Assembly (NCBI RefSeq): GCF_000014145.1 | Contig: NC_008255.1 | Coordinates: 745,501 to 809,500, forward strand | DNA length: 64,000 nucleotides | Reading direction: 5' to 3' | Source: Cytophaga hutchinsonii ATCC 33406 | Lineage (GTDB): Bacteria > Bacteroidota > Bacteroidia > Cytophagales > Cytophagaceae | Shown here: positions 44,815-53,846 of the stretch, piece after piece | Layout: every line of letters begins with the position of its first letter | Position numbering within the stretch: the stretch's first letter is position 1 | Notes under the pieces: model-generated | What the model was told of the DNA's origin: nothing | Seen by the model: only the letters and a program-made list of their open reading frames with translations | Databases searched by the model: none | Position numbers and translations under genes: made by a program

Positions 44815-45252
44815 ATCGGATGGTAATGAATTATTGAATTACGGTTTTAATTATGTGTTTGTGCCATTCGGCAATGACATTCTTCGCAGGGATATTCTGG
44901 TCTGAGAGGAATAATCAGGTCAATTTAAAGATTGAAGCGAATAAAACATAGTTATTTCGGGGGGATTTTCAGAAGTTTTATGCACGCGCAAGGCACAGGA
45001 GTTTAAAGAGGACGGTGGTAGTATATCAATAATGGATCGTTTTACACATCAAAATCAATCTGTAAAACGATTTTGGTCATACGTTATTTTCCATATTTAA
45101 GCAATAAAACCGGATTCTGATATGAAATAGCTAAATGTATTGATTTATATGCTGTTAGAACAAATAATTGTTTATAAATATGATGCTTAATATCATTGTT
45201 CAAGTTTTCAGATTTTAATATATTTATATACATCATTCTTTGATATACGCAT
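44815..45252. other. Intergenic region upstream of the protease
   Basis: 438 bases with no gene. A perfect 11-bp inverted repeat atcgttttaca / tgtaaaacgat (45036-45046, 45061-45071, 14-base loop) lies in it. It has no T tract and could be a regulator site or a hairpin of a small RNA. Nothing else was recognised. Confidence 0.45.
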
Positions 45253-45996
45253 ATGAAAACAACCCCTTTGCATTCTTCATTACAGGAACTTATTGAACGT
45301 GATTATACATTTGCCCGTTCATTATTTTATTTAGGAATTCCTTTTGAAAAAAGACTGGGAGATGCGCTTGGTGAAGTGCTGGCAGATTACGGCATTTCAA
45401 TTGAAAAATTTAACCGCATGGTTTCTGAATCGAATGCAGAAAGTTTCCCCGGGCCTGCTTTTTTCAAACGATTCAAAGTAGATGCAATCATTGAATACCT
45501 GAAACATGCACACTATTTATACATCAAAGAAAAAATTCCATTCATATCTAAATTGATTCAGGAACTGCCGGATACAGATAAGCGTACACACGATCTGAAA
45601 CTGGTCTTCCCGTATGTGATTGAAGATTTTATCAAACACATTTACCACGAAGAAGACTCACTTTTTTATTATGTGCTGAAATTACATGCCGCCAGTATCA
45701 GTCCGTTTAATGAATCGGTGATGCTGGAAGTAATGAATAAATATTCTATTCACAGAATGTTCGCGCACCACCAGGAAGACGATGATGAAATGAAAGGCAT
45801 TCGCGAGTTGACCAATAATTATGCAACCGAAGACATTTCAGATATTCATTTGAAGCTTATTTATAAGGAGCTACAGGCTTTTGAAAAAGAATTGTTTATT
45901 CACGCATGTATTGAAAACGAAGTATTATTTCCGAAAGCATTGGAATTAGAGGCAAAAGTTGCGAAATATGTAGCTGAATCTCTTAAAGAATATTAA
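45253..45996 (+). CDS. Hemerythrin-like protein, possible di-iron (RIC/YtfE type)
   Basis: 247 aa, mostly helical. Candidate di-iron ligands follow hemerythrin spacing: H85/H87 in [11 protein letters not shown]132 and E133-E134 in [14 protein letters not shown]172-H173 in [11 protein letters not shown], and H217/E221 in [14 protein letters not shown]. The last is the H-x3-E pattern. YtfE/ScdA-type members repair nitrosative damage to Fe-S clusters, but this one lacks the N-terminal CCG segment of ScdA, so the role is uncertain. Its stop overlaps the ruvX start (TAATG), so the two are translationally coupled. Confidence 0.82.
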
Positions 45997-46454
45997 TGGC
46001 GCGTATCCTGGCATTCGATTTTGGTACTAAACGTATTGGTATAGCAAGTACCGACCCGATGCAAATCATTGCTAATGCCCTGGATACAGTACATCCCAAA
46101 GATGTGGTTGTGTATCTTAAAAAATATCTGAATACAGAACCCGTTGAAGCATTTGTGGTGGGCCTTCCACGTACACTGCAAAACGAAGAATCTTCCAACG
46201 CTGCCAATGTAAAAGCGTTCATTAATCTTATTAAAAAAAACTTTCCGCAAACTCCTATTTACGGCGTTGACGAACGCTTTACATCCTCTATGGCTTTTGA
46301 TACCATGCTGGCTGGGGGCGTGAGTAAAAAAGGCAGAAGAGACAAAGCAACTATTGACAAGATCAGCGCAACCATTATTCTGCAGTCTTTCATGGAACAG
46401 AAGCAGAATGGAACGGCGACGATGATTTTTAAACCGGATGACGCTAATAGCTGA
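45996..46454 (+). CDS. ruvX: Putative pre-16S rRNA nuclease / Holliday junction resolvase YqgF
   Basis: 152-aa RNase H-like fold. Seen: [15 protein letters not shown] with the catalytic Asp (D7-F-G), [16 protein letters not shown] and [17 protein letters not shown] with the second Asp-Glu pair. This family matures 16S rRNA. Its ATG shares bases with the stop of the hemerythrin gene. A large imperfect inverted repeat follows the stop. Confidence 0.92.
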
Positions 46455-46564
46455 ACGTGCAGCGTGTAACGTGTATACGTTTCAATAATGAGTATTTAGC
46501 TCAATAGTTAAGTATTTGACTATTGAATTTAAAAAACGTATGTACTTTACACGCTGCACGTTCA
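46452..46564. repeat. Long imperfect inverted repeat between ruvX and def
   Basis: Perfect outer arms tgaacgtgcagcgtgtaa (46452-46469) and ttacacgctgcacgttca (46547-46564). Pairing continues inward: tatacgttt faces aaacgtatg. The loop carries two related tcaatag/ctattg pieces. The whole 113-bp unit could fold into one long hairpin, and it has no obvious coding content. It looks like a small palindromic mobile unit or a strong terminator. Confidence 0.8.
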
Positions 46565-46629
46565 ACTTGTTTTAAGCCTTCTGCTTTTAGCAAAAATTCG
46601 TATATTTGGGAAAATACTGAATAGAAAAT

Positions 46630-47184
46630 ATGATTTATCCGATTGTGGCATACGGGGATCCTGTGTTGAAGAAAGTTGCCCAAGACATTGAAAAAGGAAG
46701 CCTGGATGTTGTCAAGATGTCTGCAGACATGTTTGAAACAATGGAAAACGCGCATGGCGTTGGCCTTGCTGCGCCTCAGGTTGCATTAAACCTACGCATG
46801 TTTGTTATTGATACTTCCGTTTTCGACGATGAAAAAATAACTCCTGTTCGTAAAACATTTATAAATCCGGTTATTGAAGAAGAGTGGGGCGATGAATGGC
46901 CGTATGAAGAAGGTTGCCTGAGTATTCCCGGGGTACGTGCAGACGTATATCGTCCGGCGAATCTTCGGATCCGTTATTTCGATACCGATTGGAAAGAACA
47001 TGTGGAAGAATTTGACGGCATGACAGCCCGTGTGATCCAACATGAATACGATCACATTGAAGGCGTATTGTTTGTCGACCATTTATCTTCGATCAAAAAA
47101 CGGTTATTAAAAGGGAAACTAACCAACATCAGTAAAGGCGATTGCGACGCATCGTATCGTATGAAATTCCCGATTAAAAAATAA
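46630..47184 (+). CDS. def: Peptide deformylase
   Basis: Removes the N-formyl group from new proteins. 184 aa. The three signature motifs are seen: GVGLAAPQV (motif 1), EEGCLSIPG (motif 2, metal-binding Cys) and QHEYDHIEGVLF (motif 3, HExxH metal site). A TATATTTG -7-like box lies at 46601-46608, with no TTTG at the right distance. The gene ends at a strong terminator. Confidence 0.97.
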   Translation: MIYPIVAYGDPVLKKVAQDIEKGSLDVVKMSADMFETMENAHGVGLAAPQVALNLRMFVIDTSVFDDEKITPVRKTFINPVIEEEWGDEWPYEEGCLSIPGVRADVYRPANLRIRYFDTDWKEHVEEFDGMTARVIQHEYDHIEGVLFVDHLSSIKKRLLKGKLTNISKGDCDASYRMKFPIKK

Positions 47185-47192
47185 AAATCAAT

Positions 47193-47221
47193 TGAAGCAT
47201 GCACCTTAACTGCATGCTTCA
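47193..47221 (+). terminator. Terminator after def
   Basis: Perfect 11-bp arms tgaagcatgca (47193-47203) and tgcatgcttca (47211-47221), loop ccttaac; followed by gtcttt. Confidence 0.8.
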
Positions 47222-47358
47222 GTCTTTATATAATAAGTTGCTTCAAACCCGTTGTTGATGTTCGTTTACGTATTACGTTAAATATTGAACGTAACAAGCG
47301 CAGGCTGCCAATAACTGATTTGACCGAACAGTTGCTTTGTTCTTTTCTTAAAAAATCC

Positions 47359-48510
47359 ATGCAACAATCCTACACATCCAAGCTGCCCGATATAGGTGTT
47401 AATATTTTTTCAACCATGTCTGCGTTGGCACAGCAATACAAAGCCGTTAATTTAGCACAAGGTTTCCCCGATTTCGCCCCTTCAGAAGAATTGATCCGGC
47501 TGGTACATGATTATATGCTGAAAGGCTTTAATCAATATGCACCGCTTGCAGGTGTGCGTCCGTTGGTTGTAAACCTTGCTGAAAAAACCGAAAAACTTTA
47601 TGGTTTATCCTACGATCCGGATACAGAAATAACCATTACCTGCGGTGCTACAGAAGCGTGCTACACGGCTCTTACTTCCATTCTGCACGAGGATGATGAA
47701 GTAATTATTCCGGAACCTTGCTTTGATGTATATCTGCCAGCCATTCAATTGAGTAAAGCAAAAGCAGTGTTTGTACCTTTGACGCTGCCTGATTTCAGTT
47801 ATGACTGGGAACTGATCCGTTCAAAAGTTACACCGCGTACCAAGCTCATAATCATTAATTCGCCGCACAACCCAACGGGCTCAATTCTTACAGCAAAGGA
47901 TGTTGAGCAGTTGCAACTGCTGGTGGAAGCATACCCCGGCTTGTATGTGCTGAGTGATGAAGTATATGAGCATATTGTTTTTGATGGAAATAAACATATA
48001 AGTATTTCCGGGAATCCTGTTCTGAAAGAACGGGCCTTTATAATCGGTTCCTTCGGGAAAACCTATCACGTAACGGGCTGGCGACTGGGCTTCTGTCTTG
48101 CACCTGCATACATGATGAAAGAATTTAAAAAGGTGCATCAGTATAACACCTTTTCTCCGGTTGCTCCCATGCAGTTTGCTGTAGCAGATTTTATGAAAAA
48201 AACAGATGAATATGAATCGTTGCCGGCATTTTTTCAAAACAAACGCGACCTGTTTTTACGGCATATTAAGGAAAGTAAATTTGACGTGATTCCTGCCAGC
48301 GGAACATATTTTCAAATGCTTTCCTATAAAAATATCAGCGATGAAAACGACCTGGATTTTGCTGCCCGTTTAACACGTGAATTTGGTTTGGCATCTATTC
48401 CCGTTTCTGTTTTTTACAACGATAAAACAGATCACAAACTGCTTCGCTTTTGTATTGCGAAGAAAGAAGAAACACTCCTTAAAGCTGCTCATATTTTATG
48501 CAAGATCTAA
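47359..48510 (+). CDS. Aminotransferase class I/II (methionine/glutamine type, YbdL-like)
   Basis: 383 aa from ATG 47359 (MQQSYTSKLPDIGVNIFSTM); an earlier start at 47320 adds residues outside the family. Seen: NLAQGFPDFAPSEEL, NQYAPLAGVRPLV (substrate side), NSPHNPTGS, DEVYEHIVFDG and the PLP lysine in SFGKTYHVTGWRLGF. This pattern is that of YbdL/KAT-type enzymes that transaminate methionine or glutamine. It overlaps the omega-amidase gene by 13 bases. That pairing fits KMTB or 2-oxoglutaramate recycling in methionine salvage. Confidence 0.92.
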   Translation: MQQSYTSKLPDIGVNIFSTMSALAQQYKAVNLAQGFPDFAPSEELIRLVHDYMLKGFNQYAPLAGVRPLVVNLAEKTEKLYGLSYDPDTEITITCGATEACYTALTSILHEDDEVIIPEPCFDVYLPAIQLSKAKAVFVPLTLPDFSYDWELIRSKVTPRTKLIIINSPHNPTGSILTAKDVEQLQLLVEAYPGLYVLSDEVYEHIVFDGNKHISISGNPVLKERAFIIGSFGKTYHVTGWRLGFCLAPAYMMKEFKKVHQYNTFSPVAPMQFAVADFMKKTDEYESLPAFFQNKRDLFLRHIKESKFDVIPASGTYFQMLSYKNISDENDLDFAARLTREFGLASIPVSVFYNDKTDHKLLRFCIAKKEETLLKAAHILCKI

Positions 48511-49268
48511 GTGTAACACTTATCCAGACACCCTTGTATTGGGAAGATCCGGTAGCCAATAGGGCCATGCTGGAAGAAAAAATTTCAGGTGTCTCCAAAA
48601 CAGATGTTATTGTATTGCCGGAAATGTTCACGACAAGTTTTACAAACAATGCACAGCAGTTTGCAGAACCTATGAACCTGAATACGTTCAAATGGATGAA
48701 ACAACTTTCTGCACAATCAGGCGCGTGCATCGTGGGCAGTTACTGCATCAAAGAAGGGACGCATTTTTATAACCGCCTGGTGTGGATGCAGCCCGACGGA
48801 AAATTTTATACATATGACAAGCGCCATTCTTTCCGCATGTCGGATGAGCATAAAGTATATACAGCAGGAAAAAAACAATTAGTGGTAGAATACAACGGCT
48901 GGAAAATCGCACCGTTTATCTGTTATGATCTGCGTTTCCCTGTTTGGTCCAGAAATACCAATAACAAATATGATCTGGCTATTTACGTTGCGAACTGGCC
49001 CGAAGCGCGTGCCCATGCCTGGAAGAGTTTGTTGCCGGCACGTGCCATTGAAAACATCAGCTATGTGATTGGTCTGAACCGCATCGGTACCGATGGCCTA
49101 GGACTTGTCTATTCCGGTGATTCTGTTGTGCAGGATTTTAAAGGTGTTCCGTTAGCTGAACTGAACAGCGAAGAAAAAACCGAAACGGTTGTACTGTCTA
49201 AAAAAGAACTGGAAAATTTCAGGGAAGTGTTTCCGGCGTATCTGGATGGAGATGCGTTTACGTTGTAA
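48498..49268 (+). CDS. Omega-amidase / carbon-nitrogen hydrolase (NIT2/YafV-like)
   Basis: 256-aa nitrilase-fold enzyme. The triad is present: Glu in VIVLPEMFTTSF, Lys in YDKRHSFRM and Cys in FICYDLRFPVW. It hydrolyses 2-oxoglutaramate or 2-oxosuccinamate made by glutamine/asparagine-type transaminases. It starts within the last codons of the aminotransferase gene, so the two likely act in sequence: transamination with glutamine, then deamidation to pull the equilibrium. Confidence 0.93.
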   Translation: MQDLSVTLIQTPLYWEDPVANRAMLEEKISGVSKTDVIVLPEMFTTSFTNNAQQFAEPMNLNTFKWMKQLSAQSGACIVGSYCIKEGTHFYNRLVWMQPDGKFYTYDKRHSFRMSDEHKVYTAGKKQLVVEYNGWKIAPFICYDLRFPVWSRNTNNKYDLAIYVANWPEARAHAWKSLLPARAIENISYVIGLNRIGTDGLGLVYSGDSVVQDFKGVPLAELNSEEKTETVVLSKKELENFREVFPAYLDGDAFTL

Positions 49269-49285
49269 TTCAAAATAATAATTTT

Positions 49286-50293
49286 ATGCATTCAGGTAAA
49301 GCATATAAACTCTCAGAATTTCTTTTTTGGACAAGGAGAAACATCTACTGGCTTTTACTAATCGGCATTATGCCGGTTGTGTTGTATCAAATTTTTAATT
49401 TGAAATTTATTGCAATCCCCTGGACGGTTGTAGCCTTATTAGGTACAGCAACAGCATTTATAGTGGGTTTTAAAAATACACAAACATATAATCGCACCTG
49501 GGAAGCAAGACAGATCTGGGGAGCAATTCTTAATAGCAGCCGCTCCTGGGGTACAATAAGCAGAGACTTTTTAGATAATCCGGAAAAATCAAAAGAACTT
49601 GTTTATCGCCATTTTGCGTGGCTTACAGCTTTACGTTATGCCATGCGGGATAGCAGGTCCTGGGAAACCACTACTAAAGAATATAACCAGGAGTATAAAG
49701 CATTTTATACAATCCCTGAAAAAGAAACAACTTTAGAAACAGAGTTAGAAAAATATCTTTCAGCAGATGAATTGAAATATATTTTAACAACTAAAAATAA
49801 AGCGGCACAACTATTAAGTTTACAAAGTAAAACGATTAAAGAATTATATGATCGTAGGGCAATAGATGATTATCGTTTTGTAGAAATGCAACGGGCAATC
49901 AGAGATTTTTTTGATCAGCAAGGACGCAGTGAACGCATAAAGAACTTTCCTTATCCGAGACAATTCGCAACCATCAATTCATTATTTATCAAACTGTTTT
50001 GCTTTCTTTTACCATTTAGTATGTTAAAAGAATTTGACAAATTGAATGATGGTATTACAGGCATGCTCCAAGGTAATATGGTTTGGTTTGTTATTCCATT
50101 CAGCGTTTTAATATCTTGGGTATATACTTCGCTGGAGCAGGTGGGAGAGAGCACCGAAAATCCGTTTGAAGGAAGTGCAAACGATGTTCCTATTTCACAA
50201 ATGAGCCGCACGATTGAAATTGACCTGAGGGAAATGCTTGGAGAGACAGATTTGCCGCCATCATTACAGCCAATCAATAATATTATTTTGTAA
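49286..50293 (+). CDS. Bestrophin-family (UPF0187) membrane protein
   Basis: 335-aa anion-channel-like protein. Membrane segments ~20-45, 50-70, 235-255 and 265-290. The family motif is seen near the N-terminus (TATAFIVGFKNTQTYNRTWE, then ARQIWGAILNSSRSWGTISR), and the pore-side PYPRQFATINSLFIKLFCFL follows later. Bacterial bestrophins conduct ions; direction and selectivity here are unknown. The gene starts 17 bases after the omega-amidase and may share its transcript, with no clear functional link. Confidence 0.88.
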   Translation: MHSGKAYKLSEFLFWTRRNIYWLLLIGIMPVVLYQIFNLKFIAIPWTVVALLGTATAFIVGFKNTQTYNRTWEARQIWGAILNSSRSWGTISRDFLDNPEKSKELVYRHFAWLTALRYAMRDSRSWETTTKEYNQEYKAFYTIPEKETTLETELEKYLSADELKYILTTKNKAAQLLSLQSKTIKELYDRRAIDDYRFVEMQRAIRDFFDQQGRSERIKNFPYPRQFATINSLFIKLFCFLLPFSMLKEFDKLNDGITGMLQGNMVWFVIPFSVLISWVYTSLEQVGESTENPFEGSANDVPISQMSRTIEIDLREMLGETDLPPSLQPINNIIL

Positions 50294-50483
50294 ATTTTTA
50301 TTGCAAGATATTTTAAACAGATTATGGAACAGGAAAAGGCTGGACAGATAAACAATATTTATTTTTCAATCCCTGAGTTTATATCAACCGGTAGAAGATA
50401 CTTGTTATTTTTGTTTACGGATATGCACAAAATAAAAGTGGTGATTATTTAGCATATTCATACTTAACAAACTATAATTTTCA

Positions 50484-51428
50484 ATGATTAAAGTACGCAT
50501 AGTTATAATCACCTTTCTTTTATGTTGTAGCGCTCAGTCATGGGCGCAACTTAAATACCTATGCATAACAGTAGATGATTTACCTACTGTAACATATGGA
50601 GATAATTCAATTCCATTGGATTACACCATTACGAATGGATTGATACAAGCATTTAAAAAATATCAAATACCAGCAATCGGATATGTAGTAGAAGGCCAGT
50701 TATATAAAAACAATAAACTGGATTCAAGTAAAATTGAATTGCTCAGAATGTGGCTTGATAATGTTTTTGAATTGGGTAATCATACATACTCTCATCTCGA
50801 CTATAATAATGTACCAGATTCAATATATTTTAAGGATATTTTAAAAGGCGGATTAATCACGAGTGAACTGCTTAAAAGATATAAGGACACCTTAAAATAT
50901 TTTAGGCACCCTTATCTACACACTGGTATTACAGCGCAAAAGAGTGATATTTTGGCCGAATTTCTAGTGATGAATCAGTATGTAGTATCTCCGGTAACTA
51001 TTGATAATGATGATTACCTTTTTGCTAAAGCATACCACAAGGCATATGCACAAAAAAATGATAGTTTAAAGAAATATATTGGCCGGTCTTATTTAGAATA
51101 CATGGAGAAAAAACTTATTTATTTTGAACAGAAATCGCAGGAGGTTTTTCACAGGAGGATTACACAAACGCTATTGATTCATGCAAGCTTAATTAATTCA
51201 GATTATATGGATGAATTGGCCGCTATGTATCAACGCAATGGTTATACTTTTGTTTCCCAGTCTAAAGCCTTGGAAGATAAAGCATATCAAGAGCCAATAA
51301 CTGTTTATAGCAGGAAAGGTCTTTCCTGGATATTTCGTTGTGGTTTGAGCAGAGGACTGAGTAATGAATTACTTACTGGAGATATTGAAACTCCAAACAT
51401 TATTGTAAATATGGCTAATGATAAATAA
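50484..51428 (+). CDS. Polysaccharide deacetylase (NodB-type), secreted
   Basis: 314 aa with a signal peptide (MIKVRIVIITFLLCCSAQSW, cleavage near AQ). NodB motifs: ITVDDLP with the catalytic Asp-Asp, GNHTYSHLD with two metal-binding His, and FRHPYLHTG. It deacetylates or cleaves a polysaccharide (chitin/peptidoglycan-type) in the periplasm or outside. Codon use and AT content are higher than neighbours, and it has no operon partner, so it may be acquired. A TATTTTTG -7 box lies at 50406-50413. Confidence 0.88.
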   Translation: MIKVRIVIITFLLCCSAQSWAQLKYLCITVDDLPTVTYGDNSIPLDYTITNGLIQAFKKYQIPAIGYVVEGQLYKNNKLDSSKIELLRMWLDNVFELGNHTYSHLDYNNVPDSIYFKDILKGGLITSELLKRYKDTLKYFRHPYLHTGITAQKSDILAEFLVMNQYVVSPVTIDNDDYLFAKAYHKAYAQKNDSLKKYIGRSYLEYMEKKLIYFEQKSQEVFHRRITQTLLIHASLINSDYMDELAAMYQRNGYTFVSQSKALEDKAYQEPITVYSRKGLSWIFRCGLSRGLSNELLTGDIETPNIIVNMANDK

Positions 51429-51518
51429 TTTATTTTCGGCTATGTTACAGGTGTATTGATTTATCGATAACGGTCTAAGTAAAATATATGCTTTATAAAA
51501 TAATTATCTCTCTCGCAC

Positions 51519-51553
51519 CAGTCTCTCCTCTCGCGCCAGTCTTTAGACTGGTG
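51519..51553. repeat. Repeat pair and hairpin ending at the 51558 gene
   Basis: Two related copies of ctcgc(a/g)ccagtct in tandem; the second forms a hairpin ccagtct-tt-agactgg at 51536-51551. It may act as a terminator for both convergent genes. Confidence 0.6.
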
Positions 51554-51557
51554 TGTA

Positions 51558-52025
51558 TTATTCCGTAGTCTTTGACTGCATTATACCAGCCAATCCCGAA
51601 AGATCAATTCCGGTTTGCTCCTTCAGCTTTGCATCTTCAGCCCCCCGCTTTAAGCTTAGCAGCGCTAGTGCTTCTTTCTCCGTTTCAACCACCTTATATT
51701 CTGCAAATGCTTTGATATATTTTTCAATACCCGCATGTTTACCAAGCACGGTTATACAAACCGGAATTTTCTTTTGAAAAAGTTCCTGTAAAAACCGGAA
51801 CATTGCGCCGGTAGGAGCTTCTGAATCAATACACTGAATGTGCAACGCCAGCGGTGCATCCGATTTTAACACCCAATTCAGGATATGCTGATATAAATAC
51901 AGTTCAGAATAATTATCAACCTCTATTGTCTCAGCCTTCGGAAATTCAGCCTGAATATATTCGATCCAGGTAGAATGTTTAAAGGAACTGGCAGCAGGAT
52001 TGATGCTTAATTGAAGAAATAACAT
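51558..52025 (-). CDS. Hypothetical protein, 155 aa
   Basis: From ATG 52025 (MLFLQLSINPAASSFKHSTW); the earlier ATG at 52076 adds a hydrophobic lead that does not match the rest. Mixed alpha/beta composition (YIQAEFPKAETIEVDNYSEL, GAMFRFLQELFQKKIPVCIT) and no signal peptide or membrane segment. I do not recognise a family. It faces the divergent murF gene, and the two starts lie 57 bases apart, so they share a promoter region. Confidence 0.7.
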   Translation of the reverse strand: MLFLQLSINPAASSFKHSTWIEYIQAEFPKAETIEVDNYSELYLYQHILNWVLKSDAPLALHIQCIDSEAPTGAMFRFLQELFQKKIPVCITVLGKHAGIEKYIKAFAEYKVVETEKEALALLSLKRGAEDAKLKEQTGIDLSGLAGIMQSKTTE

Positions 52026-52032
52026 AAGCAGT

Positions 52033-52065
52033 TTTGAAATCTTTAAGTAATATCTATTATTTTTG
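52033..52065 (+). promoter_or_regulatory. Promoter of murF
   Basis: TTTG at 52033-52036, then exactly 21 bp, then TATTTTTG at 52058-52065: a full match to the Bacteroidota -33/-7 promoter consensus. Transcription should start near 52071, about a dozen bases before the ATG. Confidence 0.8.
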
Positions 52066-52082
52066 GTAAAATACAATATAAT

Positions 52083-53363
52083 ATGGAGTTAGCATTTTTG
52101 TATGAAAGCTTTTTAGAAAGCCGTTCCGTTACCACAGATACAAGAAAAGTAAAAAACGGAGATTTATTCTTCGCGTTAAAAGGACCTAATTTTAATGGAA
52201 ATACCTTCGCTGCAACTGCTTTGGAAATGGGGGCAGCGTATGTTGTTGTTGATGAAGCAGAAGTAGTGCAGGACGATCGCTATGTACTGGTAGATGATGT
52301 ACTTACAACCTTGCAGCAGCTCGCTAACCTGCACCGCCGCACACTCGGCATTCCCATTCTTGCTATTACAGGCTCAAATGGCAAAACCACAACCAAAGAA
52401 TTGGTGAATGCCGTGATGAGCAAAAAATATAAAACCTATGCCACGGTTGGCAATCTGAATAATCACATAGGTATTCCGTTAACATTGCTTGCCATGGATG
52501 AAAGCATTGAATTCGGGATTGTTGAAATGGGGGCAAACCACCAGAAAGAAATTGCTTCGTATTGCAGCTTTGTTGAACCAAACTATGGTTTGATTAATAA
52601 TGTGGGTAAAGCACACCTGGAAGGCTTCGGCGGTTTTGAAGGCGTGAAAAAAGGTAAAGGGGAATTGTATCAGTATTTATTTGAAACAAACGGCATTGCC
52701 TTTATCAATTCTAAAAACGAACACCTGATGGAAATGTCGCCCTTTGAAGCACCGGTTTTGTATGGCCGCAACAGTGATTTCTACAATGCAAAATTTTTAA
52801 AGAGTGATCCCTTCGTAGCATTCATTGCCGGCAACGAAGAACTCGTAGAAACAAAACTGGTAGGGGATTATAATTTCGATAATATTCTTGCCGCCTTATG
52901 CATCGGTAAATATTTTGGCGTGCCTTCTATCGCAGCCAACCAGGCGATTGAACAATACGATCCTACAAACAACCGTTCTCAGATTGTTAAGACGGAAAAA
53001 AATGAAGTGATCCTGGATTCATATAATGCAAACCCAACGTCAATGCGCGCCGCGATTGAAAATTTTGCTTCCCTGCAAAAAGAAAACAAAGTAGTGATCT
53101 TAGGTGATATGTACGAACTGGGTGAAGAAAGTGAAGTAGAGCATGCTAATATCGGCGCTTTATTGAATTTGCTGACAGATACAAAGATCATATTGATCGG
53201 TAAAAATATGGCCGCTGCTTCAAAGGAATGTACCGCTGCTGCATATATGGATACAAAAGAAGCAGCAGTGAATTTTCTGGTATCCAATCAGATTTTAAAC
53301 AGTACAATTCTGTTGAAAGGCTCACGGGGAATGGGTTTGGAGAGTTTGATGCCCTTGCTGTAA
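52083..53363 (+). CDS. murF: UDP-N-acetylmuramoyl-tripeptide--D-alanyl-D-alanine ligase
   Basis: Last cytosolic amide-forming step of peptidoglycan precursor synthesis. 426 aa. Seen: N-terminal SVTTDTRKVKNGDLFFALKG, the Mur-ligase P-loop ITGSNGKTTTKELV (~100-113), GIVEMGANHQKEIASYC, NVGKAHLEGFGG and the C-terminal DSYNANPTSMRAAIENF, which is MurF-specific. It lies alone between a divergent hypothetical and the heme-binding gene 39 bases downstream, likely a shared transcript. Confidence 0.96.
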   Translation: MELAFLYESFLESRSVTTDTRKVKNGDLFFALKGPNFNGNTFAATALEMGAAYVVVDEAEVVQDDRYVLVDDVLTTLQQLANLHRRTLGIPILAITGSNGKTTTKELVNAVMSKKYKTYATVGNLNNHIGIPLTLLAMDESIEFGIVEMGANHQKEIASYCSFVEPNYGLINNVGKAHLEGFGGFEGVKKGKGELYQYLFETNGIAFINSKNEHLMEMSPFEAPVLYGRNSDFYNAKFLKSDPFVAFIAGNEELVETKLVGDYNFDNILAALCIGKYFGVPSIAANQAIEQYDPTNNRSQIVKTEKNEVILDSYNANPTSMRAAIENFASLQKENKVVILGDMYELGEESEVEHANIGALLNLLTDTKIILIGKNMAAASKECTAAAYMDTKEAAVNFLVSNQILNSTILLKGSRGMGLESLMPLL

Positions 53364-53402
53364 TCAATGTCTTTATATAAATAAATAGTAGAAAGCATTA
53401 GA

Positions 53403-53846
53403 ATGACTATGAAAAAGAAAATTGTTGTAAGTCTGGTAGTAATTTTAGTATTGATTCAATTTGTACGGGTTGATAAAACAAATCCGCCTGTAGATATCCA
53501 ACAGGATTTTATTACGATCACAAAACCTCCGGTAGAGGTTGCTGCCATATTAAAAACAGCTTGTTACGATTGCCATTCAAATGAAACCAAATATCCCTGG
53601 TACTTTAATGTGGCCCCGATTTCCTGGTGGGCAAAAGACCATGTGAATGATGGTAAAAAGCACTTGAATTATTCGATCTGGTCAACGTATAAAAAAGAAA
53701 GACAGGATCACAAATTAGATGAAATGTATGGGGAAGTGGAAGAAGGCGAAATGCCGTTATCTTCTTATACATTGGCACATAATGATGCTAAACTTTCACC
53801 GGAACAAAAGACACTTTTACTGAACTGGCTGCAGACGGTTAAATAA
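53403..53846 (+). CDS. Heme-binding domain protein (Haem_bd)
   Basis: 147 aa with an N-terminal signal anchor (MKKKIVVSLVVILVLIQFVR) and a single c-type heme motif CYDCHSNETKYPWYFNVAPI, the Haem_bd family hallmark. ATG 53403 or 53409 are both possible. The role of these small cytochrome-like proteins is not known. Its stop codon TAA (53844-53846) is the first part of the repeat-bounded element that follows. Confidence 0.88.
   Translation: MTMKKKIVVSLVVILVLIQFVRVDKTNPPVDIQQDFITITKPPVEVAAILKTACYDCHSNETKYPWYFNVAPISWWAKDHVNDGKKHLNYSIWSTYKKERQDHKLDEMYGEVEEGEMPLSSYTLAHNDAKLSPEQKTLLLNWLQTVK

Noticed and set aside
50324-50452. 42-codon frame between bestrophin and deacetylase genes
   Set aside because: Length expected by chance; it overlaps the -7 box of the deacetylase gene.
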